Positions 17,909 to 25,783 of a stretch of DNA of 64,000 nt are shown here, piece by piece; position 1 is the stretch's first letter; each line of letters begins with the position of its first letter. Location: positions 2,869,001 through 2,933,000 of the forward strand of contig NZ_JADBEC010000001.1 of assembly GCF_014873945.1 (NCBI RefSeq), in the 5' to 3' direction. The position numbers were made by a program, and so were the translations under genes. The notes under the pieces are model-generated. The model had not been told where the DNA came from. It worked only from the letters and a program-made list of their open reading frames with translations, and did no database searches. Source of the stretch: Rhizobium viscosum (lineage in GTDB: Bacteria > Pseudomonadota > Alphaproteobacteria > Rhizobiales > Rhizobiaceae).

Positions 17909-17928
17909 CTCCTCTTAGCCTCGTCACC

Positions 17929-20046
17929 TCATTTCCAGGTGAGGTGCAGAACCTCCAGCCGTTCAATGCCCGGCACCTCCACCAGTGCACGACCGTCCTT
18001 GACGCTGAAGTTTGCGGCGCGGTCAGTAACAACAAGCCAAGCCCTGGCCACCGACTTGCCCTGAGGAATTTCCACTGAAACCGTCTGGGCCGCCAGAGGG
18101 TAATTTTCGCGTATCGGCCCCTTCATCATCATCGGGTTGGTGAGGTTGAAGAGGCTGACGGCGATCCCTTCGGCATTTTCGCGCAAGGCCATGTCGATGA
18201 CACCGGGGCCTTCGATGGTGACGCGCGAGGTCTTGCCGAGTGCCCAGCGGACAGCATTGGCGATCAGCCTGCCATGATCGACGGCAAAGACTTCCCAGAA
18301 GATTTCGCCGATATTCCAGGGGATATAGGCCGTGCGGCCACCCTTGCCGGTTTCGCGGGTGATGACGCCAGCCCCTTCAGGAGCCTTGCGCGGGTAGACT
18401 TCCTCCATCGGCAGATCCGGGAAATCGGGCACATAGAGGAAAGGCGTCGTCGCATTGCCAGTCGGATCGGCATGGATCAGGCGCGTGCCGCCCATGATGC
18501 GTTCGGCACCCTCATAGCCCTGATTGATGGGATGATCGCCCGACAGCGCCACATAGGTGTTCTTGACGATGCCGCGCGGGCCGGAGACGAATTTGGCGCC
18601 CAGCACGTCAGAGAGGCCGAACTCGCTGCGCTTCTTGCCGAATTCGTCGCGCAGCGACGTTTCGTAGGAGGCGACAATGCTGCCGCCGCGCTCCACATAG
18701 GTGCGGAGCGCCTCGTTTTGAGCATCCGAAAGGCAGGAAGCGTTGGCGAGAATGATCAGCTTGAAGCGGTCGAGATTTTCCTTCGTCAGAACCTGATCGG
18801 AGACAAGCTCGAAGGGCAAGCGGGCTTCGACGAGGGCGTGGTAGAAACCGAGATCGTGCTTTTCGGCACTATGGCGCTCCTCCGGCGCCCAGTGGCGGAG
18901 CGTCGTCGAGGGGTCGATGACGGCGATTTCCGCCGTCGGATGCATGCTTTCGAGAACGGGCTCGACGGCAGCCTGCAGGGCGAAAGCGTCGGCGACCGGC
19001 TCCACCCAACGCTTGTCGGGTACGACGCCGTTGAACTTGGTAAACCAGGCATAGAGGCCGTGGGCCGTGCCGTCATTGATCCAGAGCTGCATTTCCTCGC
19101 CAGAGGTAACGGCATCCTTCCAGCGATATTCCTCTTCCGGGCCGATCGAGGTGATGAGCACGACCGGACGGTCGGGGAAGGTGGCGCGGATGCGCTTGCC
19201 ATTGCGGCCGGCCGACCAGCCCAGCTCCAGACCTTTGCGGCCCTGATGATCGACGACGAGGAAGGGGCAGTGTTTGGCGATGACCGAGAGGTCGAATTCC
19301 ATCAGCGAGGCGCCGCCCATGTTGGGGATGAAGCTCGCATGCGGGCGGATCGCTTTGACCGCATCGTCCCACTGGGCGATCATGTCGGTCAGCACACGGC
19401 GGCGCCACTGCACCCAGGCCTGCCAGGCCGGATCCTCGGCATCCGCCTTCTTCGGCAAAGCGTGGCCGAACATATCCTTGAATCGGCGGGCGCTGTCTTC
19501 GCTGTAATCGACGCCGTGACCCTGCCAGCGATTGGCGAAGACGGCATCGATATCGTATTTGCGGACGATTTCCTTGACGACCTCAGGCATGAAGACCGTG
19601 TTGTAATCGCCATAAGCATTGGTGACCCAGACATCGGGATAGGCCCAGTGGCGGCGCGGCGTACCATCGGCATTGATCATGACCCATTCGGGATGCGCCT
19701 TGGCGGCATCGTCGTGGATCGCATGCGGATCGACACGGGCCATGACATGCATGTCGAGCTTGCGGGCAGCATCGACGAGCGCTCCGAAAATATCCTTATC
19801 ACCCAGATATTTGCTCACATAGTGATAGGGCACTTCGCTCGGATAATAGGCGATGTAGCCGCCGGCGCTGAGGCAGACGGCATTGGATTTCGTGCGCTTG
19901 AAGACATCGACCCAGAAGGCCGGATCGTATTTCTCCGGATCGTCCTCCACGAAGGTTAGCTGGGTCCAGCGCGTTGCGGTCTTGAACCAGTACGGCGTGC
20001 GCAGCGTGTCGGTGTTCTGTCTTCTGGCGTCGAGCATCGTCTTCAT
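17929..20046 (-). CDS. Putative glycosidase, GHL6-like barrel plus beta-galactosidase trimerisation-like domain
   Basis: A 705-residue cytoplasmic-looking protein (no signal peptide). The N-terminal half reads as a TIM barrel: WTQLTFVEDDPEKYD, VCLSAGGYIAYYPSEVPYHY, LDMHVMARVDPHAI, HPEWVMINADGTPRRHW and AVFANRWQGHGVDYSEDSARRF. This is the pattern of the hypothetical glycosyl hydrolase 6/alpha-amylase-like group. Residues about 395-600 (RLPFELVSDQVLT, ALRTYVERGGSIVASYETS) match the GH42-type trimerisation domain. Catalytic residues are not assigned. It sits between binding-protein and permease genes, so it probably acts on the imported glycoside. Substrate unknown. Confidence 0.7.
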   Translation of the reverse strand: MKTMLDARRQNTDTLRTPYWFKTATRWTQLTFVEDDPEKYDPAFWVDVFKRTKSNAVCLSAGGYIAYYPSEVPYHYVSKYLGDKDIFGALVDAARKLDMHVMARVDPHAIHDDAAKAHPEWVMINADGTPRRHWAYPDVWVTNAYGDYNTVFMPEVVKEIVRKYDIDAVFANRWQGHGVDYSEDSARRFKDMFGHALPKKADAEDPAWQAWVQWRRRVLTDMIAQWDDAVKAIRPHASFIPNMGGASLMEFDLSVIAKHCPFLVVDHQGRKGLELGWSAGRNGKRIRATFPDRPVVLITSIGPEEEYRWKDAVTSGEEMQLWINDGTAHGLYAWFTKFNGVVPDKRWVEPVADAFALQAAVEPVLESMHPTAEIAVIDPSTTLRHWAPEERHSAEKHDLGFYHALVEARLPFELVSDQVLTKENLDRFKLIILANASCLSDAQNEALRTYVERGGSIVASYETSLRDEFGKKRSEFGLSDVLGAKFVSGPRGIVKNTYVALSGDHPINQGYEGAERIMGGTRLIHADPTGNATTPFLYVPDFPDLPMEEVYPRKAPEGAGVITRETGKGGRTAYIPWNIGEIFWEVFAVDHGRLIANAVRWALGKTSRVTIEGPGVIDMALRENAEGIAVSLFNLTNPMMMKGPIRENYPLAAQTVSVEIPQGKSVARAWLVVTDRAANFSVKDGRALVEVPGIERLEVLHLTWK

Positions 20047-20072
20047 CCAATCATTGGCAAAAGAAGGGCCGC

Positions 20073-20097
20073 GGCGCCGGCCGGTGGGGCCGGCGCC
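20073..20097 (-). promoter_or_regulatory. GC-rich hairpin downstream of the binding-protein gene
   Basis: GGCGCCGGCC (20073-20082) and GGCCGGCGCC (20088-20097) pair perfectly around a five-base loop. It lies in the 78-bp gap after the binding-protein stop. This is the classical position for a hairpin that raises receptor expression relative to downstream genes of an importer operon. Confidence 0.65.
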
Positions 20098-20124
20098 TGC
20101 AATGCATCAAGCTGTCTCAGGCCA

Positions 20125-22050
20125 TCATACCTTGTAGAACTGCTCCGGCATGGTGGGAGCAGGCGTCGGCCAGCCGAAGGAATTCGGCATGGTCTTGGTG
20201 ATGTTCTTCATATTGTTCTTGACGATCCCGTAGCCATCCGGCGGCAGGGAAATGCCGAAGACATAGAAGTTGTCGGCAGCACCCTGCAGGATCTGTTTCA
20301 TGATCCCCTGCTGGCCGGCTGGATCGGAGGTCGATTTCAGCTTGTCGTAGAGCTCAAGCTGCTTCTTCGTTTCTTCCGGCGGCTCTTCCGCATTGGCATT
20401 GTTGCGGTCGAGATACCAGAGCTGCCAGGCCGGAGCGTACATGGCGTTCGAATCCGTCGGCACGTAGTAACGCGGGTCGAGCATGGCGGCGACGCCGCCA
20501 TTGGCGCCGAATTGGTGGGCCGTGGCATCGAAATCGCGGCCCTGGCGAACACGGGTTTCCCAGAGCGAGCGGTCCATGGTGCGCATCTGTGCATCGATAC
20601 CGACCGCCTGGAACATCGGAATGACCAGCTGGAAGAGATCGAGGAAGACGGCGCGTGCCTGGTCGATCTCGAAGATCACCGTCAGGCGGCGGCCCTTCTC
20701 GTCCAGACGGAAGTTCTGGTCGTCACGCTTCGGAATGAGCGTGTCGAGCATTGCGTTCGCCTTGTCGACATCGTAGCTCGTGAACTGTGTGGCGAGTTGC
20801 TCGTTGTAGAGCGGATCGCTCTGTTTGATCGAAGGCTGGGCAGGCGCACCCTGGCCGACGAGTACGGCGTCGATCAGTGCCTGGCGATCAAGTGCCATAG
20901 AGAGTGCTGCGCGGAAATCCTTGTTCCGGAAGAGCTTGCGCTTGGTCTCGTCATTGTGGTTCAGGTTGAAGATGAAATTCATCACATTGGCTTCGGTCGA
21001 AGTCAGTGTGTAGAAATCATATTTGCCCTGCTCGCGCGCATCGTAGAGCACCGACTTGTTGTTCGGCGTGGCGATATACTGGTCCATCAAGTCGACTTCA
21101 CCCTGCATGGCCTTCAGGAGCAGCACCTGCGGGTCGGCGACCATCTGGTAGACGATGCGGTCCATATAGGGCAGCTGGTTACCCTCGGTATCGACCTTCC
21201 AATAGAAGGGATTGCGTTCGGCCACGGCCCGCTCGGTGTTCTCGCCGGGCGCGATCGTGAACATCCAGGCATGTAGGCAAGGCTTCTTCGAGGAGTTCAG
21301 GAAGAAGGCATTGTCGTCCCGGAAGCCGGAAGCGGTCTGGAAAGCCACGATCCAGCTTTCGAAGCCCTGCTGCTTGGCAAGTTCGTCGGCCTTCGGGTTG
21401 TAGTCGATGTGGAATTGCTCGAGATAGTGCTTCGGGCAGCGCGTCGTCTGGTCGTTATTGGCCCAGGCGACCTGCAGAGGAAACATACCGTTAGGTTTGT
21501 CGAAGATTACTTTAAACGTCTGTTCGTCGACGACTTCGAGCTTGGCAGGTTGGCCGCCGCTTTTCCAATGGCCCTGGCCGGTGGCGGCGACACGCTTGTC
21601 AGTGAGGATGGTGTCGTACCAGAATTTCACGTCGGCGGTGGTATAGGGCTGACCGTCTGACCACTTCATACCCTTGCGCAGGCGGATGGTATATTCGGTG
21701 GAATCCGCATTGCCATCGAAAGCTTCGGCGACGTTCAGCGTCACGCCGGACCAGTCCGGCGTATAGCGCAGCAGCGGTTCATAGGCCTGATAACGGAACA
21801 GCATCGATAGCGAGCCGCCGCCCACGAGGGCCATGTTCCAGTCGCCACCATGTTTGCCGACGCTTTCGACCGGCTTGATGACAAGCGGGTTTTCCGGCAG
21901 CCGGTCCTTCAGGGCCGGCAGCGTGCCGCTTGAAACTTTCTCCTTCAGAATGTCCGCTTCCTTGAAGTCGGCGGCGAAGGCCGGCAGAGCCGGCAGGATC
22001 AGAACGGCCGAAGTCCCGGCCAGAAACGCACGACGTTTCAGCTTGATCAT
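20125..22050 (-). CDS. ABC transporter substrate-binding protein (SBP_bac_5), Tat-type signal
   Basis: A 641-residue receptor starting at ATG 22050 behind GGAGGAGAA. The N-terminus MIKLKRRAFLAGTSAVLI followed by PALPAFA is a twin-arginine signal, so export is probably as a folded protein. Core motifs are LNVAEAFDGNADSTEYTIRLRKGMKWSDGQPYT-like residues (about 95-130) and FRAALSMALDRQALIDAVL. The long (over 600-residue) version of this family is common among receptors for oligosaccharides in rhizobia and thermophiles (family knowledge). It is the first gene of the glycosidase/importer operon and faces a LacI regulator. Confidence 0.92.
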   Translation of the reverse strand: MIKLKRRAFLAGTSAVLILPALPAFAADFKEADILKEKVSSGTLPALKDRLPENPLVIKPVESVGKHGGDWNMALVGGGSLSMLFRYQAYEPLLRYTPDWSGVTLNVAEAFDGNADSTEYTIRLRKGMKWSDGQPYTTADVKFWYDTILTDKRVAATGQGHWKSGGQPAKLEVVDEQTFKVIFDKPNGMFPLQVAWANNDQTTRCPKHYLEQFHIDYNPKADELAKQQGFESWIVAFQTASGFRDDNAFFLNSSKKPCLHAWMFTIAPGENTERAVAERNPFYWKVDTEGNQLPYMDRIVYQMVADPQVLLLKAMQGEVDLMDQYIATPNNKSVLYDAREQGKYDFYTLTSTEANVMNFIFNLNHNDETKRKLFRNKDFRAALSMALDRQALIDAVLVGQGAPAQPSIKQSDPLYNEQLATQFTSYDVDKANAMLDTLIPKRDDQNFRLDEKGRRLTVIFEIDQARAVFLDLFQLVIPMFQAVGIDAQMRTMDRSLWETRVRQGRDFDATAHQFGANGGVAAMLDPRYYVPTDSNAMYAPAWQLWYLDRNNANAEEPPEETKKQLELYDKLKSTSDPAGQQGIMKQILQGAADNFYVFGISLPPDGYGIVKNNMKNITKTMPNSFGWPTPAPTMPEQFYKV

Positions 22051-22132
22051 AGGGTTCTCCTCCAAAAATCCCCAGCCTTATCGTTATTTTTGCTTTGAGG
22101 CTGGGATAACAGAAAGAATGCATTTGAATATT

Positions 22133-22183
22133 GTTAGGTAAAGCGTTATGTTCTGTTAGTGCAAGAATTTGCAATTTCGTTAG
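22133..22183. promoter_or_regulatory. Divergent control region with repeated GTTAG and a TGCAA dyad
   Basis: The 182-bp gap between the LacI gene and the importer operon contains three GTTAG copies (22133, 22155, 22179; spacing 22 and 24 bp). It also holds a TGCAAGAATTTGCA dyad (22160-22173) and TAACAGAA/TTCTGTTA flanking arms. These are plausible operator elements for the adjacent LacI protein. No perfect central-CG LacI palindrome was found, so the assignment is weak. Confidence 0.35.
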
Positions 22184-22232
22184 GGCGGTGTAGCGGAAGC
22201 GTTCCGAATGCCTGGGAACATCGAGGTGTAGA

Positions 22233-23288
22233 GTGGGAAGCAGGGGGCGAGTTACCTTACAGACGATCGCGCGGGAGGTTGGCCTCTCGAAATATGCGGT
22301 GTCGCGCTCGCTGGCAGGCAAGAGCGGCGTCAGTGAGGAGACGCGCGCGCTGATCCGGGAGGCGGCCGAGCGGCTGGGCTATACGCGTCCTGCCGGCCAA
22401 TCGCAGACGAACGATATCGCTGTCGTTTTCCACGATCTCGATGCCGTCAACAGTGAACTCTATATGCAGATCCAGAATGGCGTGCAGCGTGAGGCACACA
22501 GGCTGGGCATGGCGCTACGCATCCGCTGGACACATAGCGCCGGTCAGCTTGAGGAATTGGCGCGTTCCTGCGCCGGGTTGCTGCTTGTCGGCCCGCATGA
22601 CCGGGGGGCAATCGCCGCAGCAACGGCAATCGGGGTGCCGATCGTGCGTTTCGGCTGGGTTGATCCTCTGGAGCAGGCGGATCAGATCACCGGCACGGAC
22701 CATGAGGCGGGCCAGGCCGTGCTTCAATATCTGATCGGGCTTGGCCACCGGTCGATCTGCTATGTCAACGGCACGCCCGGTTTCCGAGGCCGGCGCGAAC
22801 GCTTCTACGGGGCGCGGGAGATTGCCGAACGCTGCGAGGATGTTGCGCTGCATGTGCTGCGTTTCGACGAGCAGGTCGGTTTCGGCGAGGTTTTCAAGGA
22901 CCTCAAGGCAAAGGGCATTCACCCGACGGCCTTCTTCTGTGCCCATGACGGACTGGCGCTGACGGTGGTTTCCGAGCTGCTGGGCCAGGGCTATCGCATT
23001 CCCGATGACGTCTCGGTCGTCGGCTTCGGCGATTTCTCTCCGGCCACGCAGATTTCGCCGCCATTGACGACGGTGAAAATGGAAGGACAGGAGGGCGGGG
23101 CCGTCGGTCTCCGGCTGCTCCTGGAGCGGATAGAAAATCCGCGTCTGCCCGGCATGCCTGCCCGCCGCGTCATGATCGCGTCACGCATCGTCGAGCGCCG
23201 GTCTGCCGGTCCGTGCAAGGTCACGGCAGCGACCGATCCAGTAAAGCTGCAATCGGAAATCGCTGAGAACAACGCGCTCGTGAAGTGA
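22233..23288 (+). CDS. LacI-family transcriptional regulator
   Basis: A 351-residue regulator with GTG start. The N-terminal helix-turn-helix reads VTLQTIAREVGLSKYAVSRSLAGKSGVSEETRALI with the hinge region LGYTRP. The effector domain has DIAVVFHDLDAVNS, LIGLGHRSICYVNG, FFCAHDGLALTVVSELL and VVGFGDFSPATQISPPLTTV. It is divergent from the glycoside importer operon, the standard arrangement for a local repressor responding to a sugar or its product. It probably controls that operon and possibly the isomerase/SDR genes downstream. Confidence 0.93.
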   Translation: MGSRGRVTLQTIAREVGLSKYAVSRSLAGKSGVSEETRALIREAAERLGYTRPAGQSQTNDIAVVFHDLDAVNSELYMQIQNGVQREAHRLGMALRIRWTHSAGQLEELARSCAGLLLVGPHDRGAIAAATAIGVPIVRFGWVDPLEQADQITGTDHEAGQAVLQYLIGLGHRSICYVNGTPGFRGRRERFYGAREIAERCEDVALHVLRFDEQVGFGEVFKDLKAKGIHPTAFFCAHDGLALTVVSELLGQGYRIPDDVSVVGFGDFSPATQISPPLTTVKMEGQEGGAVGLRLLLERIENPRLPGMPARRVMIASRIVERRSAGPCKVTAATDPVKLQSEIAENNALVK

Positions 23289-23335
23289 TTGGGCTGGTGC
23301 TGCCGGGTGGCGGCAGAAGCTGAGTGTCAGCCCAA
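23289..23335. terminator. Possible bidirectional hairpin between LacI and isomerase-like genes
   Basis: TTGGGCTG (23289-23296) pairs with CAGCCCAA (23328-23335), with an inner CTGCC/GGCAG stem. It spans the 38-bp gap of two convergent genes and the end of the minus-strand gene. No T-run follows on either strand, so terminator function is uncertain. Confidence 0.4.
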
Positions 23336-24094
23336 CCTCGCAATAGCCGCCTTCACCGCATCGGCACCCGGTGCTATCGGCTTGTATTCCAGGCCGACAG
23401 CGCCGGTGTAGCCGTTGGCGAAGATCCAGTTGAGGCGGTGAACGAGATCGATCTTGCCGGTGCCAGGTTCGTTGCGGCCTGGGTGATCGGCTACGTGGAC
23501 GTGAAACACGCGGTCTATGCGGCCAGCCAGAACATCTTCCGTGCGCTCGTCCATGACGGCGGAATGATAGATATCATAGACGATACCGATTTCCGGACGG
23601 GCGACATCATCGACGATATCCAGCCCCTCGCGGGTGGAATCGAGAAAATAGCCGACATGGTCGATGCGGATGTTCAGCGGTTCGACACCGAGGCGCACGC
23701 CGCTGCCATCAAGAATATCGGCGCCGGCCCGCAGTGTTTCGGTGAGCGACTTGCGTTGTTCGTCCCGCGCGAAGCCCGCGAGGTCGTCGCCCGCCTGTGC
23801 GATCAGCACCGGCGCGCCGAGACGCTTTGCGACGGCAACGGAATCGGCAAGGCCCTTCAGCCAGGTTTCGCGATTGGTGGCGTTTGTAAGCGCGATCATC
23901 GGTTCGGCGACGAGGCTCGTCACCTTGAGGCCGGTTTCCTTCAATGCGGCTTCGATCGTGTCGAGGTCCTTGTCCGTCCAGCGCCAAAACTCGATGGCCT
24001 TGAGGCCGGCGGCATGGGCGCGGCGGACGCGATCGGCGAAATGATCGCCTTCCTCGGCAAACAGCCATTCAATGCAAGCTGAATAAAGGCGCAT
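23327..24094 (-). CDS. Second hydroxypyruvate isomerase-like TIM-barrel protein
   Basis: A 255-residue AP-endonuclease-2-type TIM barrel of the Hyi group. It has the metal-site Glu in VRLGVEPLNIRIDHVGYFL, YDIYHSAVMDERT and the Hyi-like HVHVADHPGRNEPGTGKIDL. It is clearly paralogous to 13124-13903 (shared DHPGRNEPGTG-type motif) but diverged elsewhere. It is convergent with the LacI gene and divergent from an SDR gene. Its substrate could be hydroxypyruvate or another small keto-sugar. Confidence 0.8.
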   Translation of the reverse strand: MRLYSACIEWLFAEEGDHFADRVRRAHAAGLKAIEFWRWTDKDLDTIEAALKETGLKVTSLVAEPMIALTNATNRETWLKGLADSVAVAKRLGAPVLIAQAGDDLAGFARDEQRKSLTETLRAGADILDGSGVRLGVEPLNIRIDHVGYFLDSTREGLDIVDDVARPEIGIVYDIYHSAVMDERTEDVLAGRIDRVFHVHVADHPGRNEPGTGKIDLVHRLNWIFANGYTGAVGLEYKPIAPGADAVKAAIARLG

Positions 24095-24225
24095 GAAAAT
24101 TCCTCCACTATGCCAGCAGGCATGCGACAGATCGCGACTTGCGGCAAGAGGGACCAGCTAACGGCACCGATGATTTTCCGTCACGGCTTGACGGGCAGAA
24201 CCAATGCCGGAAGAGTTGGCGGAGC

Positions 24226-24240
24226 GGCCGGACGCCGGCC
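24226..24240 (+). promoter_or_regulatory. Short GC hairpin in the leader of the SDR gene
   Basis: GGCCGG and CCGGCC flank an ACG loop, ending 16 bases before the ATG at 24257 and just upstream of its GGGAGG ribosome site. It may modulate translation; only the inverted repeat is observed. Confidence 0.3.
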
Positions 24241-24256
24241 GGATTGGGAGGATTTC

Positions 24257-25045
24257 ATGGATCTTGGATTGAAGGGAAAGACCGCCGTCATCACAGGTGG
24301 TTCGGTCGGTATCGGGCTGGCGATCGCCGAAGGGCTGGCGGCTGAGGGCGCCAACCTCATTTTGTCTGCGCGTGGACGCGAGCGGCTGGATGCCGAAGCC
24401 GTGCGCATCGCTGAAAAATACGGCGTCAGCGCCATTGCGGTCGAAAGCGATGTGGCGACTGTCGAAGGCACGGAGGCGATCATCGCGGCGGCAGCCGAAC
24501 GCGGTGGAGCGGATATTCTCATCAACAATGCCGGCACCGGCTCGAACGAGACGGTCATGGAGGCGCCCGACGAGAAGTGGCAGGCGTATTTTGATCTGCA
24601 TGTGATGGCCGCCGTGCGCCTTGCCCGCGGAATTGCGCCGCAGATGAAGAAGCGCGGCGGCGGCGTAATCCTCCACAATGCCTCGATCTGTGCTGTGCAG
24701 CCGCTCTGGTATGAGCCGATCTACAACGTCACCAAGGCGGCGCTGATGATGTTTTCCAAGACGCTGTCCGTCGAGCTCGTGAAGGACAAGATCCGCGTCA
24801 ACTGCATCAATGCCGGCCTTATCCTGACGCCGGACTGGATCAAGACCGCCAAGCAACTGACGGCGGAGACCGGTGGCGATTGGGAGGGCTATCTGCAGAG
24901 CGTGGCAGATGAGCATGCCTCGTCCAAGCGTTTCGGCACGCCGGAGGAGCTCGCGAATTTCTTCGTCTTCCTCTGCTCCGACCGGTCGAGCTATAGCATC
25001 GGCTCTACCTATTTCGTCGATGGCGGGATGCTGAAAACGGTATAG
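24257..25045 (+). CDS. SDR-family NAD(P)-dependent oxidoreductase
   Basis: A 262-residue classical short-chain dehydrogenase. It has cofactor motif TGGSVGIG (about 13-20), NNAGTG, catalytic Ser in LHNASICAV and the active pair YNVTK. The ATG at 24257 has a GGGAGG site; an earlier in-frame ATG at 24110 would add 49 unrelated residues. It is divergent from the second isomerase-like gene and beside the LacI-controlled glycoside locus, so it may oxidise a sugar or polyol released there. The substrate is unknown. Confidence 0.88.
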   Translation: MDLGLKGKTAVITGGSVGIGLAIAEGLAAEGANLILSARGRERLDAEAVRIAEKYGVSAIAVESDVATVEGTEAIIAAAAERGGADILINNAGTGSNETVMEAPDEKWQAYFDLHVMAAVRLARGIAPQMKKRGGGVILHNASICAVQPLWYEPIYNVTKAALMMFSKTLSVELVKDKIRVNCINAGLILTPDWIKTAKQLTAETGGDWEGYLQSVADEHASSKRFGTPEELANFFVFLCSDRSSYSIGSTYFVDGGMLKTV

Positions 25046-25153
25046 TTCGTGTTTCCGGTCTCGCTTAGGCTTGCCCAAGACGGGACCGGCACATCAATCT
25101 TGCTGGGGCTCAGGAGACTTGAAGGCGCGGTTTTACGGCAACATAGATAGCCG

Positions 25154-25179
25154 AAATAACCTATAAAAACGGGTTATTT
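25154..25179. promoter_or_regulatory. AAATAACC/GGTTATTT inverted repeat upstream of the Rrf2 gene
   Basis: A perfect 8-bp dyad (25154-25161 and 25172-25179) with a 10-base AT-rich spacer sits 78 bp upstream of the Rrf2-type regulator's ATG. Size and AT-rich arms suit an Rrf2 autoregulatory operator. A TTGACT hexamer at 25198 lies just downstream but has no good matching -10. Confidence 0.45.
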
Positions 25180-25256
25180 TGTTGTCTCTTCATGGTTTTG
25201 ACTCTATTTGCCTGCTATTACAGAAGCATAATGCCGCAAAGTGCAGGGCGACCGAG

Positions 25257-25718
25257 ATGTTGACGAAAAAGGGAAAATACGGATTGAAGGCGCTGGTCGA
25301 TCTGGCGCGGCTTGCGCCGGGCGAGACCGCCTTCATCAACGATATCGCCTCGCGCAACAATATTCCGAAGAAGTTTCTCGATACGATCCTGCTCGAACTG
25401 CGCAATGTCGGTATCCTGCGATCAAAGAAGGGGCCGGGCGGTGGCTATTCGCTGTCGCGGCCAGCGTCGGAGATCCGCATCGGTCATGTCATCCGCACGC
25501 TGGACGGGCCGCTCGCGCCGATCCGGTGTGCCAGCCGCACGGCCTATGAGGCCTGCGACGATTGTGCGGATCCCGAGACCTGTCAGGTGCGGCGCTCGAT
25601 GACCGAAGTCCGGGACGCGATCGCCGCCATTCTCGACAACATGACGCTCGAACAGTTCGTTGTCGGCGGGGGCATCGAAACGGTAGAGGAAAAGGTTCCG
25701 GTTTCCGCCGCGAGCTGA
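25257..25718 (+). CDS. Rrf2-family transcriptional regulator with four-cysteine sensor loop
   Basis: A 153-residue regulator. The winged helix spans LTKKGKYGLKALVDLARL to KKGPGGGYSLSRP (residues 2-69), the Rrf2 signature. The sensor loop carries Cys91, Cys100, Cys103 and Cys109, in the region where IscR/NsrR/RsrR bind Fe-S clusters. A metal or cluster cofactor sensing redox or sulfur status is therefore plausible but not proven. The ATG at 25257 follows ACCGAG; an upstream TTG/ATG extension is less likely. It is convergent with an SfnB-like oxidoreductase. Confidence 0.88.
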   Translation: MLTKKGKYGLKALVDLARLAPGETAFINDIASRNNIPKKFLDTILLELRNVGILRSKKGPGGGYSLSRPASEIRIGHVIRTLDGPLAPIRCASRTAYEACDDCADPETCQVRRSMTEVRDAIAAILDNMTLEQFVVGGGIETVEEKVPVSAAS

Positions 25719-25783
25719 TCCGCGCTCCCTTTATTTCACGCAATTCCGAACGCAGACCGCGGCACAGCTTTGCTGGAATTGCT

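Noticed and set aside
18274-19959. 561-codon plus-strand frame opposite the GHL6-like gene
   Set aside because: Shadow of the minus-strand gene, which has the better start, ribosome context and domain structure.
25046-25100. CCGGTC/GACCGG repeat after the SDR gene as a terminator
   Set aside because: The 6-bp stem has a long loop and no T-run, so termination is not convincing.
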